Below the pieces are notes generated by a model. It was not told the DNA's origin. It did not search any database and was given only the letters and a program-made list of their open reading frames with translations. From assembly GCA_964251665.1 (NCBI GenBank), contig CAXUKO010000003.1, positions 124,001 to 188,000 on the forward strand: a stretch of 64,000 nt of DNA. Reading direction: 5' to 3'. The stretch's first letter is position 1. Each line of letters begins with the position of its first letter. Shown in pieces: positions 1 to 8,913 of the stretch. This stretch comes from JBBQLG01 sp964251665 (GTDB lineage Bacteria; Bacteroidota; Bacteroidia; Cytophagales; Spirosomataceae). Position numbers and translations under genes: made by a program.

Positions 1-426
1 AAATTTACTGACGGCGCAAACATAAATATCCAGGAATCCATCGCCATTGACGTCGGCCATCGTAACGCCGGTTTGCCAGTCGGCCTGCCCGGCTACCCCG
101 GCTTTATCCGTAATGTCCGCAAATTTTAACCCGTCTTTTGGCGTCGTTCGGTTGAGGTACAGTTTGTTCTTACCCTGATTCGATACGAAGTACAGATCGG
201 TCAGGCCGTCGTTGTTAAGATCTCCGGCAGCTACGCCCCCGCCGTTGTAGAAGTACAGATAATCAAGCATGTTCATCTGCTCGGTATCCTGCAACCGATT
301 CACAAAGCCAATGCCGGTTTGGACTGAGTCGAGTGATTGGAATAACGGTTTTTCCGTCGTAGTACCCTCCCGGCAACCCATCAGCCAATTGACCGCGAGA
401 CAAGAAAAGATGAGCGCGTATTTCAT
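1..426 (-). CDS. CRTAC1-like VCBS/FG-GAP repeat lipoprotein, 5' part only (third of three paralogues)
   Basis: This is the first 142 codons of a gene that runs off the left edge of the window. The start at 426 gives a lipoprotein signal peptide with lipobox LMGC (Cys18), so the product is probably anchored in the outer membrane or periplasm. FG-GAP/VCBS calcium-binding motifs follow, for example GDLNNDGLTDLYF and ADVNGDGFLDIYV, in the order seen in the two upstream paralogues. The start codon overlaps the stop of the upstream gene as ATGA, which indicates translational coupling in one operon. Ligand and exact role are unknown. Proteins of this type often sit beside SusC/SusD pairs in Bacteroidota and may bind or present glycans, which is inference here. 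The C-terminal ASPIC/UnbV domain expected from the paralogues lies outside the window. Confidence 0.85.
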   Translation of the reverse strand, partial: MKYALIFSCLAVNWLMGCREGTTTEKPLFQSLDSVQTGIGFVNRLQDTEQMNMLDYLYFYNGGGVAAGDLNNDGLTDLYFVSNQGKNKLYLNRTTPKDGLKFADITDKAGVAGQADWQTGVTMADVNGDGFLDIYVCAVSKF

Positions 427-3400
427 TTTGGCGTGGGCATGTCAAATACCTGAGCCTTGTCGTTGTTTTTGGCCAGGACTAACCGGGTTTTCCCGTTAGG
501 AAAATGAACGGACTGCATCGCCCGCACCTGTCCTTTGGCGAAAAAGCCCGATTGTGCCGAAGGAACCGGCGTAAAATGGCCGTGACCGTCGCCGGTGAGT
601 AACAGCCCGTAACTGGCGTCGTAGCGGCCAAGCTCCGTCAGTACATCGAAGAAATTACCGGCCAGCAGAATATCAACTTTACCATCACGATTATAATCGC
701 CGGTTTGAATCGCATAAACGGGCGAAAGTTGAGCGGGCATGGGCAGCGCCTGCCGCGTGAACGTACCTTTGCCATCATTCAGCAGAATGGCCGTTTCGCC
801 AGTAACGGCCGTTTTTACATCGGTTCCTTCGCGCTGCTGCGCCGTGAACAGATCCTCAAACGACGCTTTCGCGTAATCGACATGTTTAAGGAATTTCGTC
901 TTGATGGAAGGGATCCGTTTCTGCAAATCGGGTTTCTGAACCATCGGACACTCGCGGCCCTGCCGGTAGCAGGTCATGATTTGATCGTAGCTGCCATTGC
1001 GGTCAAAATCATTGCTGTATAAATGCGCCGGTTCTTTCTCCGAAGCCACCAGGCGACTGTTCAGGCCAAGATTACCCACCACAAAATCCAGATCGCCATC
1101 GTGGTCAAGGTCAGCCGCCTGAATAGCGTTCCACCAGCCGCTGCTGTTTTCGAGCGTCGTTTTCTCGAAGCCTTTGCCACCTTTGTTTTTCAAAATAGTG
1201 ATCGGCATCCAGTCACCGGTCAGGATCAGATCGGGGTAACTATCCTGGTCTACATCGGCCCAGACGGCATCCGTTACCATACCAATGTCTTTTGCGAACG
1301 GCAGTAACTCAGTTGATGCCTTCTGAAAGTTGCCCTTACCGTCGTTAACCAGCAGGGTTTGGGGTGGATTCTCGCCGTATTTGCCGGGCACCATCCGGCT
1401 CCCCAGAAATAAATCCTGATCGCCGTCCCGGTCGAAGTCAGCCGCCACTACGCACGAATTATTTTCCAGTATACGCACTAAGCTGCGGTCCCAGGTGAAA
1501 TTACCACGGCCATCGTTGCGATAAAATCGGTCGTAAAGTTGGGTAGGATCATCAAATTCGTTGCCGCCGGTAGCCACGTATAAATCAAGGTCTTTATCGC
1601 CGTCGGCATCGAAAAACGTAGCCGCCACGTCTTCGGTGTAAATGCCGGTTGTCAGGAATGGCTGTTTCTGCAAGGCAAACTGACCCGACGCCTGACCAAA
1701 GTACAGCGAGCGCGGCATCTCCGACGCGCCACCCAAAAACACATCATCGATGCCATCGCCGTTTACATCGCCTACCGCCATTGCCGGCCCTTCGCGCGAC
1801 AGCATCTGCTTCAGCAACCCGTCGCGGTTGTAGTCCACAAACTCGTTTTCGACATGCGTGTAATTTAGACCGGCCGCGCCCGTCACATCGGTAAACAAGC
1901 AGGGTTTTGTCGAACTAACGGGCAGAAATGTAGCTGTCTGATTGGCGTTCTCGTAGGAGAGCTTCAGGGTTGTATTCGCTTTTGGTGCCCGTAATACCTG
2001 TTTTTTATCGGTCGGCCAGATCACGACAACTGAATCAATGGCCGGATTTTTATCAAGTCCAAACACCAGTGTCAGGTCAACCGACGATTGAAAGCCCCGG
2101 TTCGGCATTTGCTGGAGGAGTTGGGTGATGCCTTTTTGGTAGACATACACTTTGGCACCAATCGCATTCAGATTTCGGGCGTAGCCTTTTAGCTGTACCC
2201 GTAAGAAATTCTTTTTCAGCGTCTCTACCGCGCGGTTCTGGTAAATGGATACCGGTGCATTGTTGTTATTGACGACCAGATCAAGGTCGCCATCGTTATC
2301 CAAATCTCCGTAGGCAGAGCCGTTCGAGAAATTAGGCTCGCCCAGGCCCCAGTCGGCGGCCATGTTCTTGTACCGAATACCATCGCCCTCATTCCTGAAC
2401 GCATAATTAGGCAATGGGCTTGACCCCATCTTATCGACGTACTCCTTATAATCAAACTTTTTGGTGCCGTCGATGATCGAGTGCAGGTCGGGATTGTCGG
2501 CCAGAAACGAGACATAATCCTGATCCGTGAGGTCTTTCAGGATGCCGTTGGCCACGAAAATGTCCTTTTTGCCGTCCATATCCATATCGAACAGCAGAGC
2601 ACCCCAACTCCAGTCCGTCGCACAGACGTTGGACACGCGGCCCACTTCGGAGAACGTTTGCTGACCGTCCGGCCCAGCCCCATTGTTCAGGTGGAGCATA
2701 TTGCGCGAATCCTGATGGTAAAAATCGCGCTGCTCTTTAAGTTTCTCCAGTTCAAACCCTTCAAATGCCGCCGTTGTCTTGAGCCGGTAGTCATCATCGG
2801 GCAGCATGTCAGTTACGAAGATATCCAGGTTGCCATCGTTATTCACATCCGCAATATCGGCCCCCATCGACGCCAGGCTGGTGTGCCCCATGTAGTCTTC
2901 GATTGACTCTTTAAACTTGCCGTTATGCTGGTTGATATAGAGGTAATCGCGTTCGTAGAAATCGTTGGAAATGTAAATGTCCGGCCAGTTATCATTGTTA
3001 ACGTCACCGATGGTGATGCCCAGACCAAAGCCAATCAGACTGCCATAAATGCCAGCTTCCGCCGAAACGTCGGTAAAGACAGCACCGTCGTTCCGAAACA
3101 GTTTATCACCACCGAGTTTGTCGCGGGTGTCGCGTAGATTGGCGAATCCTAACCGGTCCATCGGCGTGAAGCTGTTGTTGAGCAGGTACATATCGAGGTC
3201 GCCGTCGCGGTCGTAGTCGAAAAAGGCGGCATGGGTCGAGAAACCACCATCAGCCAACCCATATTCTTTAGCCTTTTCCACAAAAGTGGGCAGGCCGCCT
3301 TTGTTGCCGGTATTAATGTAGAGTTGATTGCCCCGTTCGTCGCGGTGGCCGGAATTACAGACGTAAATATCGAGTCGCCCGTCGCCGTTAACATCCGCAA

Positions 3401-3758
3401 AGGTCACGCCCGTCGACCAGAATTTTTTACCCGTCAGGCCAGCCTTCTCCGTTACGTCCTCAAACTTCATTCCTCCTTTTCCTGGCGTGGACCGATTGAG
3501 GTAAAGTTTGTTCTGCTCGAAATTGGAGGTCAGAAAAATATCCGGTAAGCCATCGCCGTTAACGTCACCAATGGCTACGCCCCCACCATTATAAAAGTTA
3601 CGGTAGTTGAAAATATTGAAATTCTTCTTGTCGAGACTGCGGTTTACAAAGTCCACGCCCGTTGCTGATGCGGGCAGGCTGGCAAAAAGTGTGTCGGCAT
3701 TATCGCGGTGACAGGCCGTTATAAAAACTACGGCTGACAGAATGATGAGATACTTCAT
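423..3758 (-). CDS. CRTAC1-like VCBS/FG-GAP repeat lipoprotein with ASPIC/UnbV domain (second paralogue)
   Basis: The protein is 1111 residues. It begins with a lipoprotein signal peptide (lipobox ITAC, Cys16). Two long arrays of FG-GAP/VCBS repeats follow, recognisable from repeated D-x-[DN]-x-D-G-x-x-D blocks such as GDVNGDGLPDIF and YDRDGDLDMYL. An ASPIC/UnbV-type domain lies at about residues 515-605 (QMPNRGFQSS, then VVIWPTDKK) and separates the two arrays. The fold is expected to be a secreted beta-propeller binding Ca2+ through the Asp-rich loops. The gene follows its paralogue after 52 bp and overlaps the next paralogue by 4 bp, so the three are probably one transcript. Substrate is not evident. 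The susD and susC genes just upstream suggest a role in glycan or macromolecule uptake at the cell surface, which is inference. Confidence 0.9.
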   Translation of the reverse strand: MKYLIILSAVVFITACHRDNADTLFASLPASATGVDFVNRSLDKKNFNIFNYRNFYNGGGVAIGDVNGDGLPDIFLTSNFEQNKLYLNRSTPGKGGMKFEDVTEKAGLTGKKFWSTGVTFADVNGDGRLDIYVCNSGHRDERGNQLYINTGNKGGLPTFVEKAKEYGLADGGFSTHAAFFDYDRDGDLDMYLLNNSFTPMDRLGFANLRDTRDKLGGDKLFRNDGAVFTDVSAEAGIYGSLIGFGLGITIGDVNNDNWPDIYISNDFYERDYLYINQHNGKFKESIEDYMGHTSLASMGADIADVNNDGNLDIFVTDMLPDDDYRLKTTAAFEGFELEKLKEQRDFYHQDSRNMLHLNNGAGPDGQQTFSEVGRVSNVCATDWSWGALLFDMDMDGKKDIFVANGILKDLTDQDYVSFLADNPDLHSIIDGTKKFDYKEYVDKMGSSPLPNYAFRNEGDGIRYKNMAADWGLGEPNFSNGSAYGDLDNDGDLDLVVNNNNAPVSIYQNRAVETLKKNFLRVQLKGYARNLNAIGAKVYVYQKGITQLLQQMPNRGFQSSVDLTLVFGLDKNPAIDSVVVIWPTDKKQVLRAPKANTTLKLSYENANQTATFLPVSSTKPCLFTDVTGAAGLNYTHVENEFVDYNRDGLLKQMLSREGPAMAVGDVNGDGIDDVFLGGASEMPRSLYFGQASGQFALQKQPFLTTGIYTEDVAATFFDADGDKDLDLYVATGGNEFDDPTQLYDRFYRNDGRGNFTWDRSLVRILENNSCVVAADFDRDGDQDLFLGSRMVPGKYGENPPQTLLVNDGKGNFQKASTELLPFAKDIGMVTDAVWADVDQDSYPDLILTGDWMPITILKNKGGKGFEKTTLENSSGWWNAIQAADLDHDGDLDFVVGNLGLNSRLVASEKEPAHLYSNDFDRNGSYDQIMTCYRQGRECPMVQKPDLQKRIPSIKTKFLKHVDYAKASFEDLFTAQQREGTDVKTAVTGETAILLNDGKGTFTRQALPMPAQLSPVYAIQTGDYNRDGKVDILLAGNFFDVLTELGRYDASYGLLLTGDGHGHFTPVPSAQSGFFAKGQVRAMQSVHFPNGKTRLVLAKNNDKAQVFDMPTPK

Positions 3759-3810
3759 GAATGGTTACGGTCTGAAAAGCGCCTGATACTTAGATCGTCG
3801 TGGGCTTAAC

Positions 3811-6800
3811 TTACTTTAAAATAAACGTTTCTAAAGGCTGGTTCGTGATACCTGCCACCACGTATTTACCTACTTTCTTCAGATCCCGGACTTCACCTTT
3901 TAGTACCAAGCCGGTCTGGTCGGGGGGAGCGGTCGTGAATCGCCAGTTTCCCTTATTTAGCAATACCAGCCCCCGGTTCGCATCGACTTTGCCCATCCGC
4001 AGCCGGAGGTGATCGTTGTTACCTGCCAGCAGCAGATCGCGTTTACCATTGTGGTCAAAGTCATCCACCAGTATGCTGTATACAGGGGCGTATTGAGCCT
4101 CAATCGGTAATTCATGCGGAATCAGCTCGCCGTTGCGGTTTTCGAGCACCAGCGTCCGCAGTTCGGTAATGGTTCGGGTGCGGGCATTTTTACGAATTGG
4201 CTCATCAAAAAAATCATCGAAGGTAGCTCCGGCGTAAGCCTGATAAGTGGTGAATCGTTTGCGAAGGGCGGTTACCTGCTCACCCGCTTCATCGCGTGAG
4301 CAGGCCGGGTAGGACTTACCCTGGATAAAGTAATTCATGAAGCAGTCGAGCGTGCCGTTGTTGTCGAAATCGTCGTAGACAATAGTGGCCGGTTCGTTAA
4401 CGTTGGCGCGAAGCTGAGTATTCTGACCCATGTTGCCTACAATCAGGTCGTCGTCACCATCGTTGTCGAGGTCAGCTTTTTCGATGCGGTTCCACCAACC
4501 CGACAGGTTCTCATACGACTTCTGGTGAGCCGTTGAAAAACTGCCTTTCTGGCTTAACAAGACCGTAACCGGCATCCATTCACCCACTACTACCAGGTCC
4601 GACCAGCCATCGTTGTCCACATCCAGCACTGTAGCGTCCGAAACCAGGCCCAATTTGCCCAGCGATATCTTCTTGAAATTAACGCTTCCATCAGCCTTAA
4701 CGCCGTTATTTTTAAGCACAAAGCTTTCGGCCACCGTCGGGTAACGACCGGGTATGCAATGCCCGCCCACGAATAAATCCAGATCGCCATCCCGGTCAAA
4801 ATCGAAAGCCTTCACGCTGGAGCCGTTGCCGTTTTCAGTGGGTAATGGCGAGGGGGTGAAGCTGCCGGTCCCGTCGTTCAGCCAGAGCTGATCCTGTAAC
4901 TGCATGGTATCGCGCACCTCATATCCGCCGTTCACGACGTACAAATCCGGTCGTTTATCGCCGTTGAGATCGGCCAGAACAGCGTCCATGTTCTTGCGGG
5001 CGTCGGGCATCGACAGAGGAAAAGCCACAAAGCCGGCTGGTGTCTGGCGAAAAACCCGGCCGGGACTGGTCGGTGTTCCGCTGATGAACACATCGGCCAG
5101 CCCATCACCATTCACGTCGCCGGTCGCCATACGCGGGCCAGTGTACGTGTACTGCATGGGAAGAAGTAACTGCCGCTCAAAATTGTTAGTTGGCTCAATC
5201 TTGTGAACGAAAGCAGGGCCGTTTGCCGACTGAAACAGTGTCGGGGGCAATGCCGGTGATTCAGCTGTGGAATTGGTCGCTTGCTGGTACTTGAGCGTCA
5301 GCGTCTGGTCGGGCTTCACGTCCGTTATGCGCTGTATTTTGCCGTCGGGCCAGTGCACAGTTAGCTGAACCGGTTTGTTGGCCACGCCAAAAATCAGGTC
5401 ACCATAACTGCATGATTCAAAGCCGCGGGTTGGGTAAAATTCCTGCGTCTGCGTTATGGAGTCACCCACAATCTGTACGGAAGCCCCAACCCCGAATGGG
5501 TTCTGCGCTGAGCCGGTTAAGTGTAGTTTAAGGAAATGGCCCTGATTCCGCTCCCGGGTCTGATTCTGATAGATCCGGGCTGGTTCATTCAGGTTATTCG
5601 TGATCAAATCGAGGTCGCCGTCGTTGTCCAGATCGGCATAAGCACAGCCGTTAGCGCGGGTATTGTCATCAAATCCCCATTCATGCTGACGATTGGCAAA
5701 GGTGGCGTGTCCGGTATTTTGAAAAATATAGTTTTTGGTCGGCGTAGAGGGCATCTGCTTCAGGTGCTCTGTTGTCGAAAGCCCCGGCTGACTGGCTTCA
5801 GCATCATCAATGTATTTCACAAAATCGGCGTTCGTGAAGTCGCGTCCGAGACCGTTGGTTACGAAAATGTCTTTCTGCCCGTCGAGGTCAAAATCTGCCA
5901 GGAGCGTTCCCCAACTCCAATCCGTATTTGAGACACCCGCCAACTGACCAACTTCGGCAAACTGACCACTGGTTTGCTGAATCTGAAGCATATTCCGCAT
6001 GTTCTGGTGCCAGAATCCATTGGCGAGCTGGGCTTGATACACCGTCCAGCTATCGGGCCAGAGCAGTAGTTTCTGCCGGGTGTTATCTTCGGGCAGCATG
6101 TCCAGCGTAAAAATATCGGGCCGACTGTCATTGTTCACATCGGCCACATCAACGCCCATTGCGGAGTAGGACGTATGCCCGACGCGGTCCCGAAGTTCGT
6201 CGGTGAAGCGCCGATGCGTTGAATCGCCGTTCGGATGATTGATGTACAAATAATCGTCTTCAACGTAATCGTTTGTTACGTAAATATCCGGCCAGCCATC
6301 ACCGTTCACGTCGGAAACGGATACGCCTAACCCAAACCCCAGTGGATTTCCTTTAATGCCGGTCTGCTCCGAAACATCAGTAAAAGCATCCCCGTCATTC
6401 CGAAACAGTTTATCACCCGCATCATAATCCCGGTCGGCGCGCATCTGGGCGGCTTCCTTCCGCTGATACCCTTTCAGGTTATGATTGATGAGAAAACAGT
6501 CGAGGTCGCCGTCGCGGTCGTAGTCGAAAAAACTGGCCTGTACGGAATAACCTGAGTCGGCGAGTCCGTACTCCGCAGCTTTATCGGTAAAGGTTGGTGA
6601 GCCGCCCCGGAAATCATGGTTGTTAATGAAGAGTTGATTCTTTCGCAGTTCCGACGGGCGCAGACCCGAATAACACACATAGATGTCGAGCCAGCCGTCA
6701 GCGTTCACATCGGCCAGCGTCACGCCGGTTTTCCAGCCTCCTTTGCGTCCCGTGATGCCCGCTTTTGCCGATACATCCGCGAACTTCAACGCGCTGGAGC

Positions 6801-7071
6801 CAGGTTTGGTCTCGTTGAGGTAGAGTTTATTATCGACCTGATTACCGGTAAAGAACAGGTCGGCCCGGCCATCGTTGTTGAAGTCGCCGGTTGCCACGCC
6901 CCCGCCGTTATAGAAATATTCAAACGTCAGGATGTTCTCCTGTTCGGTCTCGGTCAGTTGGTTGGCGAACGTCACACCGGTTTGGGCCGGGTCCGTTTTC
7001 TCAAACAGGGGAGTAGCTGGCTGACAGGCGTTTAATAGAAGCAGAGTAAGTACGGCGAGCCACGTTTTCAT
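3811..7071 (-). CDS. CRTAC1-like VCBS/FG-GAP repeat lipoprotein with ASPIC/UnbV domain (first paralogue)
   Basis: The protein is 1086 residues with a lipoprotein signal (lipobox LNAC, Cys16). Its architecture matches the next gene: an N-terminal FG-GAP/VCBS array (GDFNNDGRADLFF, YDRDGDLDCFL), an ASPIC/UnbV-like segment at about residues 500-595 (FYPTRGFESCSYGD, TVHWPDGK), and a second array (GDVNGDGLADVF, FDFDRDGDLDLFVGG). The shared YFYNGGGVA segment near residue 54 also occurs in both following genes, so the set arose by tandem duplication. It is the first gene after susD, separated from it by a strong hairpin at 7161-7192. It therefore depends on read-through or on its own promoter, which I could not identify with confidence. 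Extracytoplasmic location is well supported; binding partner is unknown. Confidence 0.9.
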   Translation of the reverse strand: MKTWLAVLTLLLLNACQPATPLFEKTDPAQTGVTFANQLTETEQENILTFEYFYNGGGVATGDFNNDGRADLFFTGNQVDNKLYLNETKPGSSALKFADVSAKAGITGRKGGWKTGVTLADVNADGWLDIYVCYSGLRPSELRKNQLFINNHDFRGGSPTFTDKAAEYGLADSGYSVQASFFDYDRDGDLDCFLINHNLKGYQRKEAAQMRADRDYDAGDKLFRNDGDAFTDVSEQTGIKGNPLGFGLGVSVSDVNGDGWPDIYVTNDYVEDDYLYINHPNGDSTHRRFTDELRDRVGHTSYSAMGVDVADVNNDSRPDIFTLDMLPEDNTRQKLLLWPDSWTVYQAQLANGFWHQNMRNMLQIQQTSGQFAEVGQLAGVSNTDWSWGTLLADFDLDGQKDIFVTNGLGRDFTNADFVKYIDDAEASQPGLSTTEHLKQMPSTPTKNYIFQNTGHATFANRQHEWGFDDNTRANGCAYADLDNDGDLDLITNNLNEPARIYQNQTRERNQGHFLKLHLTGSAQNPFGVGASVQIVGDSITQTQEFYPTRGFESCSYGDLIFGVANKPVQLTVHWPDGKIQRITDVKPDQTLTLKYQQATNSTAESPALPPTLFQSANGPAFVHKIEPTNNFERQLLLPMQYTYTGPRMATGDVNGDGLADVFISGTPTSPGRVFRQTPAGFVAFPLSMPDARKNMDAVLADLNGDKRPDLYVVNGGYEVRDTMQLQDQLWLNDGTGSFTPSPLPTENGNGSSVKAFDFDRDGDLDLFVGGHCIPGRYPTVAESFVLKNNGVKADGSVNFKKISLGKLGLVSDATVLDVDNDGWSDLVVVGEWMPVTVLLSQKGSFSTAHQKSYENLSGWWNRIEKADLDNDGDDDLIVGNMGQNTQLRANVNEPATIVYDDFDNNGTLDCFMNYFIQGKSYPACSRDEAGEQVTALRKRFTTYQAYAGATFDDFFDEPIRKNARTRTITELRTLVLENRNGELIPHELPIEAQYAPVYSILVDDFDHNGKRDLLLAGNNDHLRLRMGKVDANRGLVLLNKGNWRFTTAPPDQTGLVLKGEVRDLKKVGKYVVAGITNQPLETFILK

Positions 7072-7160
7072 TACTGGGCAAACAACAATAGGAGGGGATA
7101 AGTGTCTGGCTGGTAACTACCAACACTATTTTAATCGGGATAGCAGTCTTAGTTAAAATA

Positions 7161-7192
7161 TAAACAGCAGCCCACGGCTGGGCTGCTGTTTA
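7161..7192 (-). terminator. Rho-independent terminator after susD
   Basis: A perfect 14-bp inverted repeat (arms 7161-7174 and 7179-7192) with a 4-base loop lies 26 bp beyond the susD stop. On the minus strand it is followed by the T-rich TATTTTAACT. It probably ends or attenuates the susCD transcript before the three VCBS-repeat genes. Confidence 0.8.
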
Positions 7193-7217
7193 CAAAGCAT
7201 TATCTGGTTGCCGGCTA

Positions 7218-8798
7218 TTATAAATAACCTGGGTTTTGCGGAGCCAGATTTGGGTTACTGTCAATGGCCTGTTGTGGGAATGGGAACAACACAGCCGTAT
7301 CCGGCGATTTCGTTGACCGCTGATCAACCGGGTTCAGGAAGGTACCGAACCGGATCTGATCACTCCGGCGCCACCCTTCCCAGTACAACTCACGACCGCG
7401 TTCGGCCAGTAACGTAGTCAGGTCTACCGTAGCCAGAGTCGTAGCGCTGCGGGTAGTCCGCAGGCTGTTAACAATAGCTGCCGCCGTTTGGCCACTTGGG
7501 TCAGTTCCACCACGCAGGATCGCTTCGGCTTTCATCAGCAGCACGTCCGAATAACGCAGGAAAACGTAATCGTTGACGGGGTTATCCACCGCGCTGGGTT
7601 GTGGCAGGTATTTGATTACCCGGATGCCCTGTACTTCTGTGGCAAAGCCCAGATTTACGTTAGGCGTAAAGATCAACGGGTTACCACTGCGGTCGGTAGC
7701 GGCTACGATGGCCGTTGTTTTTGGTTTTACCACAAACTGCTGCCCAACCAGGAAGCCTGCATTCAGACCCGTAGTGGGAGTCAGATCGGCGATTGGACCA
7801 CCAATGCGCTCATCCGTTTTCTCGAAGCTGTTGTAGAAATCGGCCAGCGTGGTGAAACCATTCCATGCATTCACGTACTGATTGTAGTGCATGGTCATGT
7901 AATAACGGTTCCGTACGTTACCCGGCTGACTTGACGCGGTGTTGGCGATGGTAAAAATCAACTCTTTCGACCGGGCATCGTTTTCCCAGTGGAAGTTATC
8001 GAAATACTTACCTTTTGCCGCCAGCGAGAATTTACCCGAAGCAATTACTTGATTCGAGAAGTAGATTGACGAATCCATGTCTGCCTTGGCAAACGTGAAG
8101 GGGCCAGCCGGACTACTTTTTGGGTCCTGCATGTAAACGGCGCGGTTCAGGTAGATTTTGGCCAGCATCGTAGCCGCTGCTTCTTTAGTGGCTACGCTTG
8201 GCGAACCGGCGGACAGGTTATTAAATGCGTACCGCAGATCGCTGATCACGAAATTGGTAGCCTCTACCCGGCTCAACACCTGTGGGTTAGCTTCCGGTCC
8301 GTCCGTTACTTTCCGAACGGGTACCCGACCGAATAAATCCACCAGATAGGAGGTATAGAAGCCACGCAGGAAACGCGACTCTGCCGCCAACTGCGTGCTC
8401 GAACCAGCTACTGACAAGGCCTGAGAGGCACGGAAGGCACCCGTATTCAAGTCATTCCACGCTTCCAGAATCCGGGCGTGCGAGGCATCCCAGGTATGCT
8501 GGTGTAGCTTACGCCAGGTACCAAAGTCATCCCAGTCAGTGCCGCGTGTTGGCCCCATCATTTCGTCCGATGGGTGCTCTTCCATGGCGTACGTACCGCC
8601 CTGGTTGGTAGCAATGTTGTTCAGGATCTGATACGACCCCTGCAACGTAGCCTGTGGATTCAAGACAACACCGCCATCGGTCGCGCTTGTTGACGAGAGC
8701 TGGCCGAAAACTTTATCGTCCAGTTTCGTACAACCTATGGTGCTGAGCATCATAGCTGCACCAAGCATGCTGATTGTTTGATATTTTGAGAAGTTCAT
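7218..8798 (-). CDS. RagB/SusD family nutrient-uptake outer-membrane lipoprotein
   Basis: The protein is 526 residues, the usual size for SusD-like glycan-binding lipoproteins. It has a lipoprotein signal ending at STIGC (Cys23). Typical SusD features are visible: a helical TPR-like middle with AESRFLRGFYTSYLVDLFGRVP, and a C-terminal RagB/SusD region with YVFLRYSDVLLMKAEA and RGRELYWEGWRRSDQIRFG. It should cap the SusC transporter at the cell surface and bind the substrate before TonB-dependent import. It follows susC by 115 bp on the same strand, the standard pairing. The substrate cannot be read from the sequence, because no glycoside hydrolase or sigma/anti-sigma pair lies nearby to hint at it. 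Confidence 0.95.
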   Translation of the reverse strand: MNFSKYQTISMLGAAMMLSTIGCTKLDDKVFGQLSSTSATDGGVVLNPQATLQGSYQILNNIATNQGGTYAMEEHPSDEMMGPTRGTDWDDFGTWRKLHQHTWDASHARILEAWNDLNTGAFRASQALSVAGSSTQLAAESRFLRGFYTSYLVDLFGRVPVRKVTDGPEANPQVLSRVEATNFVISDLRYAFNNLSAGSPSVATKEAAATMLAKIYLNRAVYMQDPKSSPAGPFTFAKADMDSSIYFSNQVIASGKFSLAAKGKYFDNFHWENDARSKELIFTIANTASSQPGNVRNRYYMTMHYNQYVNAWNGFTTLADFYNSFEKTDERIGGPIADLTPTTGLNAGFLVGQQFVVKPKTTAIVAATDRSGNPLIFTPNVNLGFATEVQGIRVIKYLPQPSAVDNPVNDYVFLRYSDVLLMKAEAILRGGTDPSGQTAAAIVNSLRTTRSATTLATVDLTTLLAERGRELYWEGWRRSDQIRFGTFLNPVDQRSTKSPDTAVLFPFPQQAIDSNPNLAPQNPGYL

Positions 8799-8913
8799 TT
8801 TACGTGTATGTTAGAAATTGTTCATCAACTATTGTTAAGCTACCAATATTTTGTTGAAGTATTTTGTTATGTTTCTTCAACAGCATGTACGATAACCGAA
8901 CGGAAATAGTTGC

